DNA of 64,000 nucleotides from Paraburkholderia dilworthii (GTDB taxonomy: Bacteria > Pseudomonadota > Gammaproteobacteria > Burkholderiales > Burkholderiaceae), in the NCBI RefSeq assembly GCF_000472525.1, contig NZ_AWZT01000024.1, positions 1-64,000 of the forward strand. The letters are read 5' to 3'. The notes under the pieces are model-generated. The model searched no databases, had not been told where the DNA came from, and saw nothing but the letters and a program-made list of their open reading frames with translations. Position numbers and translations under genes: made by a program. Shown here piece after piece: positions 1 through 8,630 of the stretch. Each line of letters opens with the position of its first letter. Positions within the stretch are counted from its first letter, which is position 1.

Positions 1-27
1 CTTTTTTCGGCCCGCTGCGGCCCCAAG

Positions 28-51
28 CTAGGGCAAGCGTCTTGGCCCTAG
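28..51. repeat. Inverted repeat near the left window edge
   Basis: CTAGGGC (28-34) and GCCCTAG (45-51) form a 7-bp inverted repeat. AAG/CTT pairing extends it inward, with one unpaired G. A competing stem CCAAG (23-27)/CTTGG (41-45) overlaps it. There is no T-run directly after either arm, so it is not a convincing terminator. Positions 1-199 hold no ORF I would defend. Confidence 0.4.
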
Positions 52-199
52 GGTGGTGTTGACCAGGTCGCACCTGGCATTTTTACTTCTTCCGCAGCCT
101 TGTCGTCGTGGCCGAAAGTTACCCGGCGCTGGACGCAGGGCGGGGCAGAAAAAGCGCTGATTGCTCCTTAAGGTTTATCAATTTTGCATCTAGTAAAGC

Positions 200-565
200 T
201 CACGTTCTGCGAGTTTGCCGAGCAAATGGATTGATTGGCTGGACCTTCTCCCCGTCTTTTACTCGCTCGAGAAGCTGCACCTTGCCCCAATCAGCCGATA
301 TTGCTTCCAGCTCGCGGACGACGTTTGACTCCAACGGTTGCAGACCAGCGTCACCCTGAAAGTTCGATTTGAATGCGTGGAGGAGACGATTCTGAAGGAG
401 GCGGGTTACGCCCTCGATTCGCCCTCGCGTGTCTGAGTCGGTGAACATCACCGACTGCGGTGAAAACGGGTCGTAGTAAATCAGGTTGGGATACTCGGTG
501 TTCACCGCGACCTTTGGCGCGTCACTGATGAGCAGCGAGCCTAGCAGTTGTACTGAACCCTTCAT
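200..565 (-). CDS. Unrecognised 121-aa protein, possibly a truncated gene
   Basis: I do not recognise this protein. The sequence is mixed and reads like real coding DNA, with segments such as NLIYYDPFSPQSVMF and VTRLLQNRLLHAFKSNF. The ATG at 565 overlaps the stop of the upstream ORF (562-957) as ATGA, the usual sign of translational coupling. However, the same frame stays open upstream for about 18 more codons and reads plausibly there (VWVFKTPKG just before the Met), without a good start codon. The gene may therefore be the 3' part of a longer one broken by a frameshift or deletion. No membrane segment or catalytic motif is visible. It lies in the less GC-rich stretch left of tRNA-Ser. Confidence 0.4.
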   Translation of the reverse strand: MKGSVQLLGSLLISDAPKVAVNTEYPNLIYYDPFSPQSVMFTDSDTRGRIEGVTRLLQNRLLHAFKSNFQGDAGLQPLESNVVRELEAISADWGKVQLLERVKDGEKVQPINPFARQTRRT

Positions 566-957
566 GCCTTTCGGAGTTTTGAATACCCATACGCGGTTGG
601 GTAGCCGCTCTCCTCACGCAGAGTCTGCGACGAATCGATGCACGTTCGAGTCTGCCACCTCCTAGGCGTACTGCACCTTTTGCGAAAAGTGCAGTACTGC
701 GAAAGCCGTTTCCAAAAGGCGTAGCGCAAGTGAAGTGCATCGAGGATGACCGACGTTACCGGTGATTGAGCGCTACGGCCTTCGAGGCGATAAACGTTTC
801 CTGAGCGCGTCAAGCCCCGTCGCAATTCCCGGTCGAATGTCTTGATAGCAGAACTGACACGCCCTCGTCCGTGAGTCGTCCGGCAACCAACGAAGTGGCA
901 GGTGCCCGCGCTTGTCCGCAAGATTCGCCAATCAATCAACTCGACGTCAGTTCCCAT
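562..957 (-). CDS. Unrecognised 131-aa ORF, likely decayed at its 3' end
   Basis: The ATG at 957 has a good ribosome binding site (GAGGT, 7 nt spacer), so the start looks real. The first ~65 residues (VELIDWRILRTSAGT, then GRVSSAIKTFD and TRSGNVYRLEG) have protein-like composition. They faintly recall small phage-borne proteins of unknown function; that is an impression from memory only. After about residue 65 the sequence becomes rich in Arg, Cys and Ser and reads like out-of-frame DNA, which suggests a frameshift or deletion. It may be a pseudogene. It overlaps the next ORF by 4 bp (ATGA). Confidence 0.35.
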   Translation of the reverse strand: MGTDVELIDWRILRTSAGTCHFVGCRTTHGRGRVSSAIKTFDRELRRGLTRSGNVYRLEGRSAQSPVTSVILDALHLRYAFWKRLSQYCTFRKRCSTPRRWQTRTCIDSSQTLREESGYPTAYGYSKLRKA

Positions 958-1087
958 TTACATTACCTCGCACGAGGCTTAACTCCGTTCGTCGATGCTG
1001 GCCTGCGATGGGCAGCACGGTTGCCATCAATACGTTTTTCTAAGCGCTGCTCGATCTCGTGAAGTTGCCTTGACGATGAAGCGGGTA

Positions 1088-1771
1088 TCAGTTCGGCGTC
1101 GATGCCATCCTTTCAATTACCGGCGGAACTTCAATGTTTTCGATTACGGCCTTCATCTGTGGTCGCTCAAGGAGCGCGGCGCGAACGTCATGCATGAAGT
1201 CTTTCGCGAGCAGTCGAATCAACGGCTGAATCTCATTTGCTCGAGGATGTGCAGCGCGCAGTTGTGCTTGCAATGCTTCGAGCTCCGTTGCCGGACACGG
1301 AACCACAATGTCGATACGTCGCGACGCGTAGGACCGGCGGAACGCGCTACAAGCTGGCCGCACAACGGCGCCCACCACTCCAAGTGAGTCGAGGGTGGCC
1401 AATGCTACGTGCGCATACTCCGCCCAACGTGCCAACGCAATTGACGCCTTCAATGGGATATCGCGAACCACATCCACTCGCTGCTCGAGACGGTCAGCCG
1501 TGGCGTAGTAATCGAATTCCACCGGCTCTTTCATCTCCGTGGGATACCCTTTCGGGCAATCCAACGTATGAACATTACAAGCAAGTCTGTGGACCCATGT
1601 CCTCGCCTCGTCGGAGAGTTGCCCCTCGATTTCAACCACGCCACTAGAAAGGCTTTCGAACGCGGCGAGTTCGTCGTAAATCACCCGACGCACGCATGCC
1701 CGATGAACGGAGCTTTTTGCCATCGAGTGCGGAATTACCGCGCGGATGCCCGCAGGAGACGTTCCTATCAT
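1088..1771 (-). CDS. Hypothetical protein, 227 aa, unknown family
   Basis: The frame is open from a TTG at 1840, but the ATG at 1771 has a purine-rich site (GGAAG, about 5 nt spacer) and is the likelier start. The protein has mixed composition, with an acidic segment in the middle and an Ala/Leu-rich helical segment (DIPLKASIALARWAEYAHVALATLDSLG). It has no signal peptide or membrane span. It is transcribed away from tRNA-Ser, and its upstream region abuts the tRNA promoter. I recognise no domain. Its place beside a tRNA with decayed ORFs beyond it suggests it came with a horizontally acquired segment, which is inference. Confidence 0.5.
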   Translation of the reverse strand: MIGTSPAGIRAVIPHSMAKSSVHRACVRRVIYDELAAFESLSSGVVEIEGQLSDEARTWVHRLACNVHTLDCPKGYPTEMKEPVEFDYYATADRLEQRVDVVRDIPLKASIALARWAEYAHVALATLDSLGVVGAVVRPACSAFRRSYASRRIDIVVPCPATELEALQAQLRAAHPRANEIQPLIRLLAKDFMHDVRAALLERPQMKAVIENIEVPPVIERMASTPN

Positions 1772-1813
1772 TGTCACTTCCGTGTGCAACCAATGGACTG
1801 GGCCACTCTCGGT

Positions 1814-1841
1814 TTGGTTCTTTGGGGGAATAAGATACAAT
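1814..1841 (+). promoter_or_regulatory. Sigma-70-type promoter of tRNA-Ser
   Basis: TTGGTT (1814-1819), a 16-nt spacer and TACAAT (1836-1841) lie ten bases before the tRNA. They fit a housekeeping promoter. Confidence 0.6.
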
Positions 1842-1850
1842 CGCGGGCTT

Positions 1851-1940
1851 GGAGGTGTGGCCGAGCGGTTTAAGGCACCGGTCTTGAAAACCGGCGAAGG
1901 AGCAATCCTTCCGTGAGTTCGAATCTCACCGCCTCCGCCA
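1851..1940 (+). tRNA. tRNA-Ser(UGA)
   Basis: This is a 90-nt class II tRNA. The acceptor stem GGAGGTG pairs with CGCCTCC, followed by G73 and an encoded CCA. The anticodon stem CCGGT/ACCGG carries the loop CTTGAAA, giving anticodon TGA, which reads UCA-type serine codons. A long variable arm (GGAGCAATCCTTCC region) and the T-arm GTTCGAATC are present. It has its own promoter and a terminator directly downstream. Serine tRNA genes are common integration sites, and the surrounding DNA is gene-poor. Confidence 0.97.
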
Positions 1941-1954
1941 ATACCTCAATGAAC

Positions 1955-1976
1955 ACGGGCCTCTCGGCCCGTTTTC
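1955..1976 (+). terminator. Intrinsic terminator after tRNA-Ser
   Basis: ACGGGCC, a TCTC loop and GGCCCGT are followed by TTTTCGTTT, 15 nt after the tRNA CCA end. Confidence 0.8.
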
Positions 1977-2400
1977 GTTTCTACCCGCCAAAGAACCGCC
2001 AAACCTCCACGCTGCAGAGATTGCAAACCTGCATATGCTGCGCACCTCGCATCTGGGCGGTAAAAAATCACACATGACTAACGTGTCGATCGCACGAATC
2101 CGGTGCTTGCGCCGCATAACCGATTCGTTGATAACAAAACACAATGCACGGTCGCACCGCCAGTTTGTACCCACCCTGGACGCCAAAGCGAACATCCAGT
2201 CATTACCGGGAAATTCACGTCACGCCCGGCATTGCCGATAGACGCACTTGCCAGGCTACGTCGTAAGCTTGTCGGCGTCGCGTTCCAAAATCCTTCGACA
2301 TCCATCCTGTCTCGCGCCTGCGCAACGGGTCTCACTGCTTTCCGATCGACTGACGCCGAACTGTCCCCTCTCAAGCAATGGGAGGAATATCGAGTCGCCG
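1977..2400. other. Gene-free stretch between tRNA-Ser and the acyltransferase
   Basis: About 420 bp of moderate-GC DNA. The ORFs in it are short, overlap in all frames and have no ribosome binding site, so I do not accept any as genes. I looked for an integrase remnant or a repeat of the tRNA 3' end and did not see one. Confidence 0.5.
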
Positions 2401-3681
2401 TTAGTAGAGCAGATTTGACTGTGTGTTCGCTGGTTTGGCCAAGCGAGCCTCAGTAAGCGGCATTACTTCCAGTTGTTGTGCCCCTGCGTCGTCCCCTTCG
2501 CGCCGACTCAACCGGCGACCCGTGAAGCGACGACCTATCGCTATGCCGCCGCGCTCTATTACTGCAAAGGTAACCACTGAAATCAGGACGGTGCATGAAA
2601 ACATCAGACCGGCTGTGAGCCAAAAATGGCCATCACTCGACAGTGCGAAGGTGAGAATGCCGATTCGGGTCATCAAAATCGTAAGGACCGCACTGTGCAG
2701 TAGGTAGACGCTGTAGCTGATGTTTCCAAGACGTTTTACGCCGCGACTTTTCAACAAGCCAAACAGCGAAGCGCCAGAGGCAATCAAGAAAAATGAAGCA
2801 CCGAGAAACAACGTTCCGCTGGGCGAATACGGCGTATCGGTAAGCACTATGGCACCTACCAGCGAAACCACGGCGAAGCTTGACTTGAGGAACCCATCAC
2901 CTCGCATGGCCGGGAACGCACGCAGGATAGAAGCGGTCAACATTCCGCACAAAAACTGCGCGAGAAACGACCTGTACGGCTCCGCAATGAACCCATTGAG
3001 CGTTTGCAAAAGAAACAATGCGGACGCCGTAATAGCGGCTGCCTGTTTGTTCCTGGCGAAAACAGCTAGTAGAGGGAGGGAAATGTAAAACAGCCATTCA
3101 TATCGCAAGCTCCAGGTTGGCCCGACTGCTGCCGTGGCGCCCTCAAGGCCGAACAGTGGCTGTGGCTTTCCAAACAAGCCAAAAGAAAACCACTGCGCTA
3201 GCTCTCCACAGAGCTGGGTTATAGAAAGCGGTGAGTTGGGAACGACCCTTGACCAGGCAATGCAGAAATAGGCGACGATTAAGACGAGGTACAGCGGATA
3301 GATCCTGAAGGCTCGGTTCACATACAACTCGAGCCAATCAATCGATTCACCCTTGAGAAGAAGTCGCTTCCAGAACAGGTACCCGGTGATCATAAAAAAC
3401 ATGGAAACACCTGATGGACCAATGTACATGTAGAAGTGGTCGGTAAGCGGTGCGCCATGCTTTGCGCCGTACCCGTGCATCAAGAAGTGATGAAACAGTA
3501 CAGCGACTGAAAGAAATCCACGCAGGCCGTCAATGCTTTCCAAGCGGTGCGCATGAACAGTAGGAGCGGAATCAAGGAAGGCAAATAACTTCCGGGGAGA
3601 AAGCGCTACAACGCATACGACGATCATTGCCACCATTGGCCAGATCGAAAGCATCGTAATCGGGATTGCCAGTTGTGCCAT
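2401..3681 (-). CDS. Acyltransferase family 3 membrane protein (OafA/YrhL-type)
   Basis: This 426-aa integral membrane protein belongs to the family that transfers acetyl or other acyl groups to sugars of surface polysaccharides. The diagnostic motif is near residues 48-66 (SIDGLRGFLSVAVLFHHFL), with the family's D-G-L-R-G and the H-H pair. About ten hydrophobic helices follow, and an R-x-x-R-I-Y-P-type segment (NRAFRIYPLY) sits near residue 145. The tail is short, basic and cytoplasmic. The ATG at 3681 has no clear Shine-Dalgarno sequence. The gene stands alone, is less GC-rich than the genes from 4 kb on, and lies beside tRNA-Ser, so horizontal acquisition is plausible. The acceptor could be O-antigen, exopolysaccharide or another glycan; the sequence does not decide. 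Confidence 0.85.
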   Translation of the reverse strand: MAQLAIPITMLSIWPMVAMIVVCVVALSPRKLFAFLDSAPTVHAHRLESIDGLRGFLSVAVLFHHFLMHGYGAKHGAPLTDHFYMYIGPSGVSMFFMITGYLFWKRLLLKGESIDWLELYVNRAFRIYPLYLVLIVAYFCIAWSRVVPNSPLSITQLCGELAQWFSFGLFGKPQPLFGLEGATAAVGPTWSLRYEWLFYISLPLLAVFARNKQAAAITASALFLLQTLNGFIAEPYRSFLAQFLCGMLTASILRAFPAMRGDGFLKSSFAVVSLVGAIVLTDTPYSPSGTLFLGASFFLIASGASLFGLLKSRGVKRLGNISYSVYLLHSAVLTILMTRIGILTFALSSDGHFWLTAGLMFSCTVLISVVTFAVIERGGIAIGRRFTGRRLSRREGDDAGAQQLEVMPLTEARLAKPANTQSNLLY

Positions 3682-3784
3682 GATTTTTTTCTGCGCTACT
3701 CGCCGCGCTCGCTCTGGAAGCGCTGCCGACGATAAGCGGAATTTTTTGTTTTACGCCCGCAGATACGCCGCGGTCGGGTCATTT

Positions 3785-3800
3785 GGTAAGGAACCTTACC
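3785..3800. promoter_or_regulatory. Inverted repeat upstream of the acyltransferase, possible operator
   Basis: GGTAAGG-AA-CCTTACC is a perfect 7-bp inverted repeat with a 2-nt spacer, about 105 bp upstream of the acyltransferase start. Its size and symmetry fit a dimeric regulator site, and no T-run follows. It also lies just past the 3' end of the efflux gene. Confidence 0.35.
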
Positions 3801-3926
3801 GGAAAATACCCGCGATAATAACTCAAGCCGTTGGACGCCCTGCGATTGGATGCTGGCGGTTAATGGCTGTCCACCACCGTTTGACCAGAGTGGTCATCTT
3901 CCCCGCGCAAATAGGAACTGCCGCCC

Positions 3927-5147
3927 TCAAACCACAGCGACGGGTGCCTTCGTTCCATGCCATCTGACGACTAGAATTCGCCCGACGTAGCAGAGCGTTC
4001 CCGCGACGCCCACCACAACGCCCATGCCCTTCGGCGAGCCGTCCTGCCACAATCCGACCGCGAGACTCGACAACGCGCCCAGCGCCAGTTGCACCGCGCC
4101 GAACACGGCAGCGGCCGCGCCCGCATTCATCGGATAGCGATGCATCAGATCGGTCGTGCAATTGGCGGACAGCAGACCCACCACGCCGACCACAAAGAAC
4201 AAGCCGGCTACGATCGACCACAGCCCGCCCCAACCGGTCAACGAGACAAGGCACACGAATAGCGACGCAACGCAGCTCACGGTCGCCGCGAACGAAATGA
4301 TCGGCAAGGACCCAAGCCGGCCGACAAGCCGCGTATTCATGAAGTTGCCAAGCATGATGCCGACGATGTTCAGCGCGAACAGAAAACCGTAATTCTGCGC
4401 CGACACATGGAAGTACTCGATGTAGACGAACGGCGTCGCGGTGATGTACGCGAACATCGACGCGAATGCCATGCCGCCGCACAGCATATGTCCCCAGGCC
4501 ACTGGATCGCGCAACAATCTCCCGTATGCAGCGAAAGATTTGAGCAGCGCCGAGTGCGCACGCTTTTCGCGCGGCCAGGTTTCCGGCACCTTGAGAAACG
4601 CGGTTATCGCGCACACAGTGCCGAACAGCGTCAACGCAATAAAGACGACGCGCCAGCCGCCAAGCAGCAGCAACTGTCCGCCGATCAGCGGCGCGAGCAA
4701 TGGCCCAATCGACGTGACGATGGCAAGCATCGACAGCACGCGTGCAGCGTCGGTCGGACCGTAGGCGTCGCGCGCAATGGCGCGAGCGAGCACGGATGCC
4801 GCGCCTGCCCCCAGCGCCTGCACGAAGCGGAACGTGACGAGCGCGCCGATCGTAAGCGACAGCGCGCAGACAATGCTCGCGAGCGCATACATGATGATGC
4901 CGCCCAGCAACACGGGCCGGCGGCCATAGGTATCCGACAGCGGTCCATAGAGCAGCATGCCGATCGAGAAGCCGAACATGAAACTGGTAAGCGTGGTTTG
5001 AGCGGCGCCGGTTCCGATCGCAAACGCCTGCGCGATGGTGGGCAAGCTCGGCAGGTACATGTCGATCGAAATCGGCCCGCATGCGGCAAGCGCACCGAGC
5101 AACAGAATCAGCCGACCATCTGGCCGGCGTCCGGTGACATGAGACAT
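3927..5147 (-). CDS. Bcr/CflA-family multidrug efflux MFS transporter
   Basis: This 406-aa inner-membrane antiporter has about 12 transmembrane helices. The N-terminal helix ends in the Bcr/CflA signature ISIDMYLPSLPTIA. The next loop carries the MFS motif-A region (LLYGPLSDTYGRRPVLL), and a motif-C-like helix follows (ARAIARDAYGP then TSIGPLLAPLIGG). Family members export drugs such as bicyclomycin or chloramphenicol, or metabolites; the substrate here is unknown. I chose the ATG at 5147 (MSHVTGRRP) because the extension to 5276 is Arg-rich and unlike the family's N-terminus. It is monocistronic and divergent from the EVE gene. Confidence 0.85.
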   Translation of the reverse strand: MSHVTGRRPDGRLILLLGALAACGPISIDMYLPSLPTIAQAFAIGTGAAQTTLTSFMFGFSIGMLLYGPLSDTYGRRPVLLGGIIMYALASIVCALSLTIGALVTFRFVQALGAGAASVLARAIARDAYGPTDAARVLSMLAIVTSIGPLLAPLIGGQLLLLGGWRVVFIALTLFGTVCAITAFLKVPETWPREKRAHSALLKSFAAYGRLLRDPVAWGHMLCGGMAFASMFAYITATPFVYIEYFHVSAQNYGFLFALNIVGIMLGNFMNTRLVGRLGSLPIISFAATVSCVASLFVCLVSLTGWGGLWSIVAGLFFVVGVVGLLSANCTTDLMHRYPMNAGAAAAVFGAVQLALGALSSLAVGLWQDGSPKGMGVVVGVAGTLCYVGRILVVRWHGTKAPVAVV

Positions 5148-5405
5148 GGGAATCCAGGTGAAGCGCGCGCTCTCGGGGAAGCGGCGCGCGGTGATACGAA
5201 AAACAGCAGTTGACCGCATCGATTGTACGCGACGCTTAAAGCATCCGCCCCGTCGAGCGAGCAGGAACGGTCGCATGAGACCGGACCAGGCTTCGGCAAG
5301 CGCGTCGCTGATCGGTTAAGCTGCCGCGTGAACCGTTCGGACCATTCGGCGTCGCTGAAAAACGCGGATGGCGCGCCTTCCTCACATCTTCCGTGCAACG
5401 CTGCG

Positions 5406-5984
5406 ATGACTGCCTTCCTGCTGATCTGGAGCCCCAAGAAATGGCCGTGGCCCGAGTTGCCCGACGTCGCAAAACGCGTTGCGACGGGCGTCGCGGTAGC
5501 CGACGTTTGGGGCTGCGGATTCGCACGCAGTATTCTGCCCGGCGACCGCGTGTTTTTGCATCGCGTCGCCAGTGAGCCGAAAGGCATCTTCGGCTCAGGC
5601 TATGTGACGCGCGCGCCCTATGAGGTCCCGGATCCAGCGACAAAGCGCGGCTACCGCCTATGCATCGACTTCGTGTACGACTGGCTCGCCGATGCACATG
5701 AGAGCGTGGTGATCCCCCGCGACACGTTGCGCGTGCATCCATTTTCGGTGCAGACCTGGGACGCGCAGAGTTCAGGCACCGTGATCAAACCGATTGCGGA
5801 AGGTGCGCTCGAAAAGCGCTGGGCTGAACTCACGGGCAAACGCAAGCCACCCAAGCTGGACGCGCCGGCAGGCCCGACGCGCTCTACCAAAGCGACGGCG
5901 CATGCAAACGCAACGTCCGCCAGCACAGCGCCTGGCAAGACGTCTGTAAAGAAGTCTGTGAGGAAGCGCCCGCCCGAGCACTGA
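5406..5984 (+). CDS. EVE/PUA-like domain protein with a basic C-terminal tail
   Basis: A 192-aa protein. The N-terminal ~140 residues begin MTAFLLIWSPKKW, the typical opening of an EVE (PUA-like) domain. This fold binds modified bases in DNA or RNA and often sits beside nuclease domains in restriction or HNH proteins. Here no nuclease domain follows; the C-terminal ~50 residues are a low-complexity Lys/Arg/Ala/Thr tail (SVKKSVRKRPPEH at the end) that would bind nucleic acid. I chose the ATG at 5406 because the open extension upstream reads as non-coding. There is no partner gene: hemL follows 136 bp downstream. Confidence 0.7.
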   Translation: MTAFLLIWSPKKWPWPELPDVAKRVATGVAVADVWGCGFARSILPGDRVFLHRVASEPKGIFGSGYVTRAPYEVPDPATKRGYRLCIDFVYDWLADAHESVVIPRDTLRVHPFSVQTWDAQSSGTVIKPIAEGALEKRWAELTGKRKPPKLDAPAGPTRSTKATAHANATSASTAPGKTSVKKSVRKRPPEH

Positions 5985-6120
5985 TAGAGCGCTCGAATGC
6001 CACGCCCATCCGCAAAACCTCTTCACACCGACTCCGGTACAATTTCCCCACTATCCCAGCGCCGCGCGAACCGCCCGTAGACGAGGCGCGCCGCTGCGCA
6101 ACCCAATTTCAGTCATAGCC

Positions 6121-7404
6121 ATGTCCAACAATCAAACCCTCTTCGACCGCGCGCAGCGCACCATTCCCGGCGGCGTGAATTCGCCGGTCCGCGCATTCCG
6201 CTCGGTCGGCGGCACGCCGCGCTTCATCGAACGTGCGCAAGGCGCTTATTTCTGGGACGCCGACGGTCAGCGCTACATCGACTACATCGGCTCCTGGGGA
6301 CCGATGATCCTCGGCCATGTACATCCGGAGGTGCTCGAAGCAGTGCAACGCGTGCTGGCCAACGGCTTCTCGTTCGGCGCGCCCACCGAATCGGAAATCG
6401 AAATCGCCGAGGAAATCTGTAAGCTCGTGCCGTCGATCGAACAGGTGCGGATGGTGTCGAGCGGCACGGAAGCGACCATGAGCGCGCTGCGCCTTGCACG
6501 CGGCTTTACGAACCGCAGCCGCATCGTCAAGTTTGAAGGCTGCTATCACGGCCATGCAGACAGCCTGCTCGTCAAAGCCGGCTCGGGCTTGCTGACATTC
6601 GGCAATCCGACCTCGGCGGGCGTGCCGGTCGACATCGCGAAGCACACCACGGTTCTGGAATACAACAACGTCGCCGCGCTCGAGGAGGCGTTCAAGGCCT
6701 TCGGCAACGAAATCGCCTCGGTGATCGTCGAGCCGGTTGCGGGCAACATGAATCTCGCGCGCGCCACGCCCGACTTCTTGCAAGCGCTGCGGCGCCTATG
6801 CACCGAATATGGTTCCGTGCTGATCTTCGACGAAGTGATGTGCGGCTTTCGCGTCGCGCTGGGCGGTGCGCAAGAGGTCTACGGCATCGCGCCGGATCTG
6901 ACGTGTCTTGGCAAAGTGATCGGCGGCGGCATGCCGGCAGCGGCCTTCGGCGGACGGCGCGACATCATGGCTCACCTCGCGCCGCTTGGCGGCGTCTACC
7001 AGGCGGGAACGTTGTCGGGCAACCCGATTGCGGTGGCCGCGGGCCTGAAGACGCTGCAACTCATTCAGACGCCGGGCTTCTACGACACGCTCGCCGCGCG
7101 CACGAAACGCCTCGCGCAAGGACTCGCCCAGGTCGCTCTCGAAGCGAATGTGCCGTTCTCGGCCGACTCGCTCGGCGGCATGTTCGGCCTGTACTTCACC
7201 GGATCGGTTCCGACGAGCTTCGCCGAAGTCACGAAGAGCGACGTGCCGCGCTTTAACGCGTTCTTCCACAAGATGCTCGACGCAGGCGTCTATTTCGCGC
7301 CGTCGGCGTATGAGGCCGGCTTCGTTTCGATTGCTCACGACGACGCCATCGTCGACGCCACGATCGAAGCGGCGCGCGGTGCGTTCGCGTCGCTCGCCGC
7401 CTGA
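6121..7404 (+). CDS. hemL: Glutamate-1-semialdehyde 2,1-aminomutase
   Basis: This 427-aa PLP enzyme converts glutamate-1-semialdehyde to 5-aminolevulinate, the second step of C5-pathway haem synthesis. It starts with the family-typical NQTLFDRAQRTIPGGVNSPVRAF. The PLP-binding lysine is K265 in CLGKVIGGGMPAAAFGG, preceded by FDEVMCGFR. Length is normal for the family. A TACAAT -10-like element lies at 6038-6043. The ribD gene follows after 53 bp in the same direction, so the haem and flavin genes may share a transcript. The other haem gene in the window is hemN, far away. Confidence 0.97.
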   Translation: MSNNQTLFDRAQRTIPGGVNSPVRAFRSVGGTPRFIERAQGAYFWDADGQRYIDYIGSWGPMILGHVHPEVLEAVQRVLANGFSFGAPTESEIEIAEEICKLVPSIEQVRMVSSGTEATMSALRLARGFTNRSRIVKFEGCYHGHADSLLVKAGSGLLTFGNPTSAGVPVDIAKHTTVLEYNNVAALEEAFKAFGNEIASVIVEPVAGNMNLARATPDFLQALRRLCTEYGSVLIFDEVMCGFRVALGGAQEVYGIAPDLTCLGKVIGGGMPAAAFGGRRDIMAHLAPLGGVYQAGTLSGNPIAVAAGLKTLQLIQTPGFYDTLAARTKRLAQGLAQVALEANVPFSADSLGGMFGLYFTGSVPTSFAEVTKSDVPRFNAFFHKMLDAGVYFAPSAYEAGFVSIAHDDAIVDATIEAARGAFASLAA

Positions 7405-7457
7405 GCGCGCACACCTGGAACAGCCGTCGCCCTGCCACCGCACTTAACCAGACACCG

Positions 7458-8609
7458 ATGTTTTCGCAAACCGACTTCGTCCATATGGAACGCGCGCTTG
7501 CGTTGGCCAAGCGCGGCATGTACACGACCGACCCGAATCCGCGCGTGGGTTGCGTGCTCGTCAAAAACGGCGAAGTGATCGGTGAAGGTTTTACGCAACC
7601 GGCCGGCCAGGACCATGCGGAAATCCGCGCGATGAAAGACGCGCGCTCGCGCGGTCACGATCTGCGCGGCGCCACCGCTTACGTGACGCTCGAACCGTGC
7701 AGCCACTTCGGCCGCACGCCGCCGTGCGCTAACGCGCTGATCGAAGCACAGGTCGCGCGCGTGGTCGCCGCGATGGAAGACCCGAACCCGCAAGTGTCCG
7801 GACGCGGCCTCGCGGTGCTGCGCGACGCCGGCATCGAAGTGCGCTGCGGGCTGCTCGCGAACGAGGCGCATGAACTGAACATCGGCTTCGTGTCGCGCAT
7901 GACACGCGGCCGGCCCTGGGTGCGCATGAAAGTGGCAGCCTCGCTGGATGGTCGCACCGGCTTGCCCTCCGGCATCAGCCAGTGGATTACCGGCGAGGCG
8001 GCGCGTGCGGACGGTCATGCGTGGCGTGCGCGTGCATCGGCGATTCTGACCGGCATCGGCACCGTCAAGGAAGACGATCCGCGCATGACGGTGCGCGCCG
8101 TCGACACACCGCGCCAGCCGCAACGCGTGTTGATCGACAGTCAGCTGGATGTCTCGCCGCGCGCGCAAATTCTGGCCGGTGCACCCACACTGATCTTTTG
8201 CGGCAATCTCGATCAACGACATAGCGACCGCGCGCAGGCACTGCGCGAGCGCGGCGCTGAGATCGTGCAACTGGCCAACGCGGCCGGCAAGGTGGATCTT
8301 CCCGCGATGCTGAAGGTGCTTGGCGAGCGCCAGGTGAACGAACTTCATGTGGAGGCCGGCTACAAGCTGAACGGCTCACTGCTGCGCGAAGGCTGCGTGG
8401 ACGAACTGCTCGTTTATCTCGCGCCGAGCCTGCTCGGCATCGACTCGATGAGCATGTTTAACCTGACCGCGCCCGAAACACTGGAGGGACGCGTCAAGCT
8501 CGCTTTCCATAACGTCGAGCGGATCGGCGAAGATCTGCGGATTCTCGCCCGCCTGGTGCCGGCGGGCGTAACCGCAGCCGGGACCGACGTCACCGCCCAA
8601 CCCGTTTAG
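7458..8609 (+). CDS. ribD: Bifunctional riboflavin deaminase/reductase RibD
   Basis: This 383-aa cytosolic enzyme deaminates the pyrimidine produced from GTP and then reduces its ribose side chain. The N-terminal deaminase domain (about 1-145) has the zinc motif HAE at 53-55 and PCSHFGRTPPC at 80-90. The C-terminal reductase domain follows (MKVAASLDGRTGLPSG, then VLIDSQLDVSP and ELHVEAGYKLNGSLL). Length is normal. It is the first gene of the riboflavin cluster ribD-ribE-ribBA-like-ribH-nusB, with ribE 21 bp downstream. I found no FMN riboswitch ahead of it. Confidence 0.97.
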   Translation: MFSQTDFVHMERALALAKRGMYTTDPNPRVGCVLVKNGEVIGEGFTQPAGQDHAEIRAMKDARSRGHDLRGATAYVTLEPCSHFGRTPPCANALIEAQVARVVAAMEDPNPQVSGRGLAVLRDAGIEVRCGLLANEAHELNIGFVSRMTRGRPWVRMKVAASLDGRTGLPSGISQWITGEAARADGHAWRARASAILTGIGTVKEDDPRMTVRAVDTPRQPQRVLIDSQLDVSPRAQILAGAPTLIFCGNLDQRHSDRAQALRERGAEIVQLANAAGKVDLPAMLKVLGERQVNELHVEAGYKLNGSLLREGCVDELLVYLAPSLLGIDSMSMFNLTAPETLEGRVKLAFHNVERIGEDLRILARLVPAGVTAAGTDVTAQPV

Positions 8610-8630
8610 TTTTGATCAAGGACTAGTACG

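Noticed and set aside
1977..2400. Overlapping ORFs of 60-120 codons on both strands
   Set aside because: No ribosome binding sites, no family resemblance, and they overlap each other in several frames.
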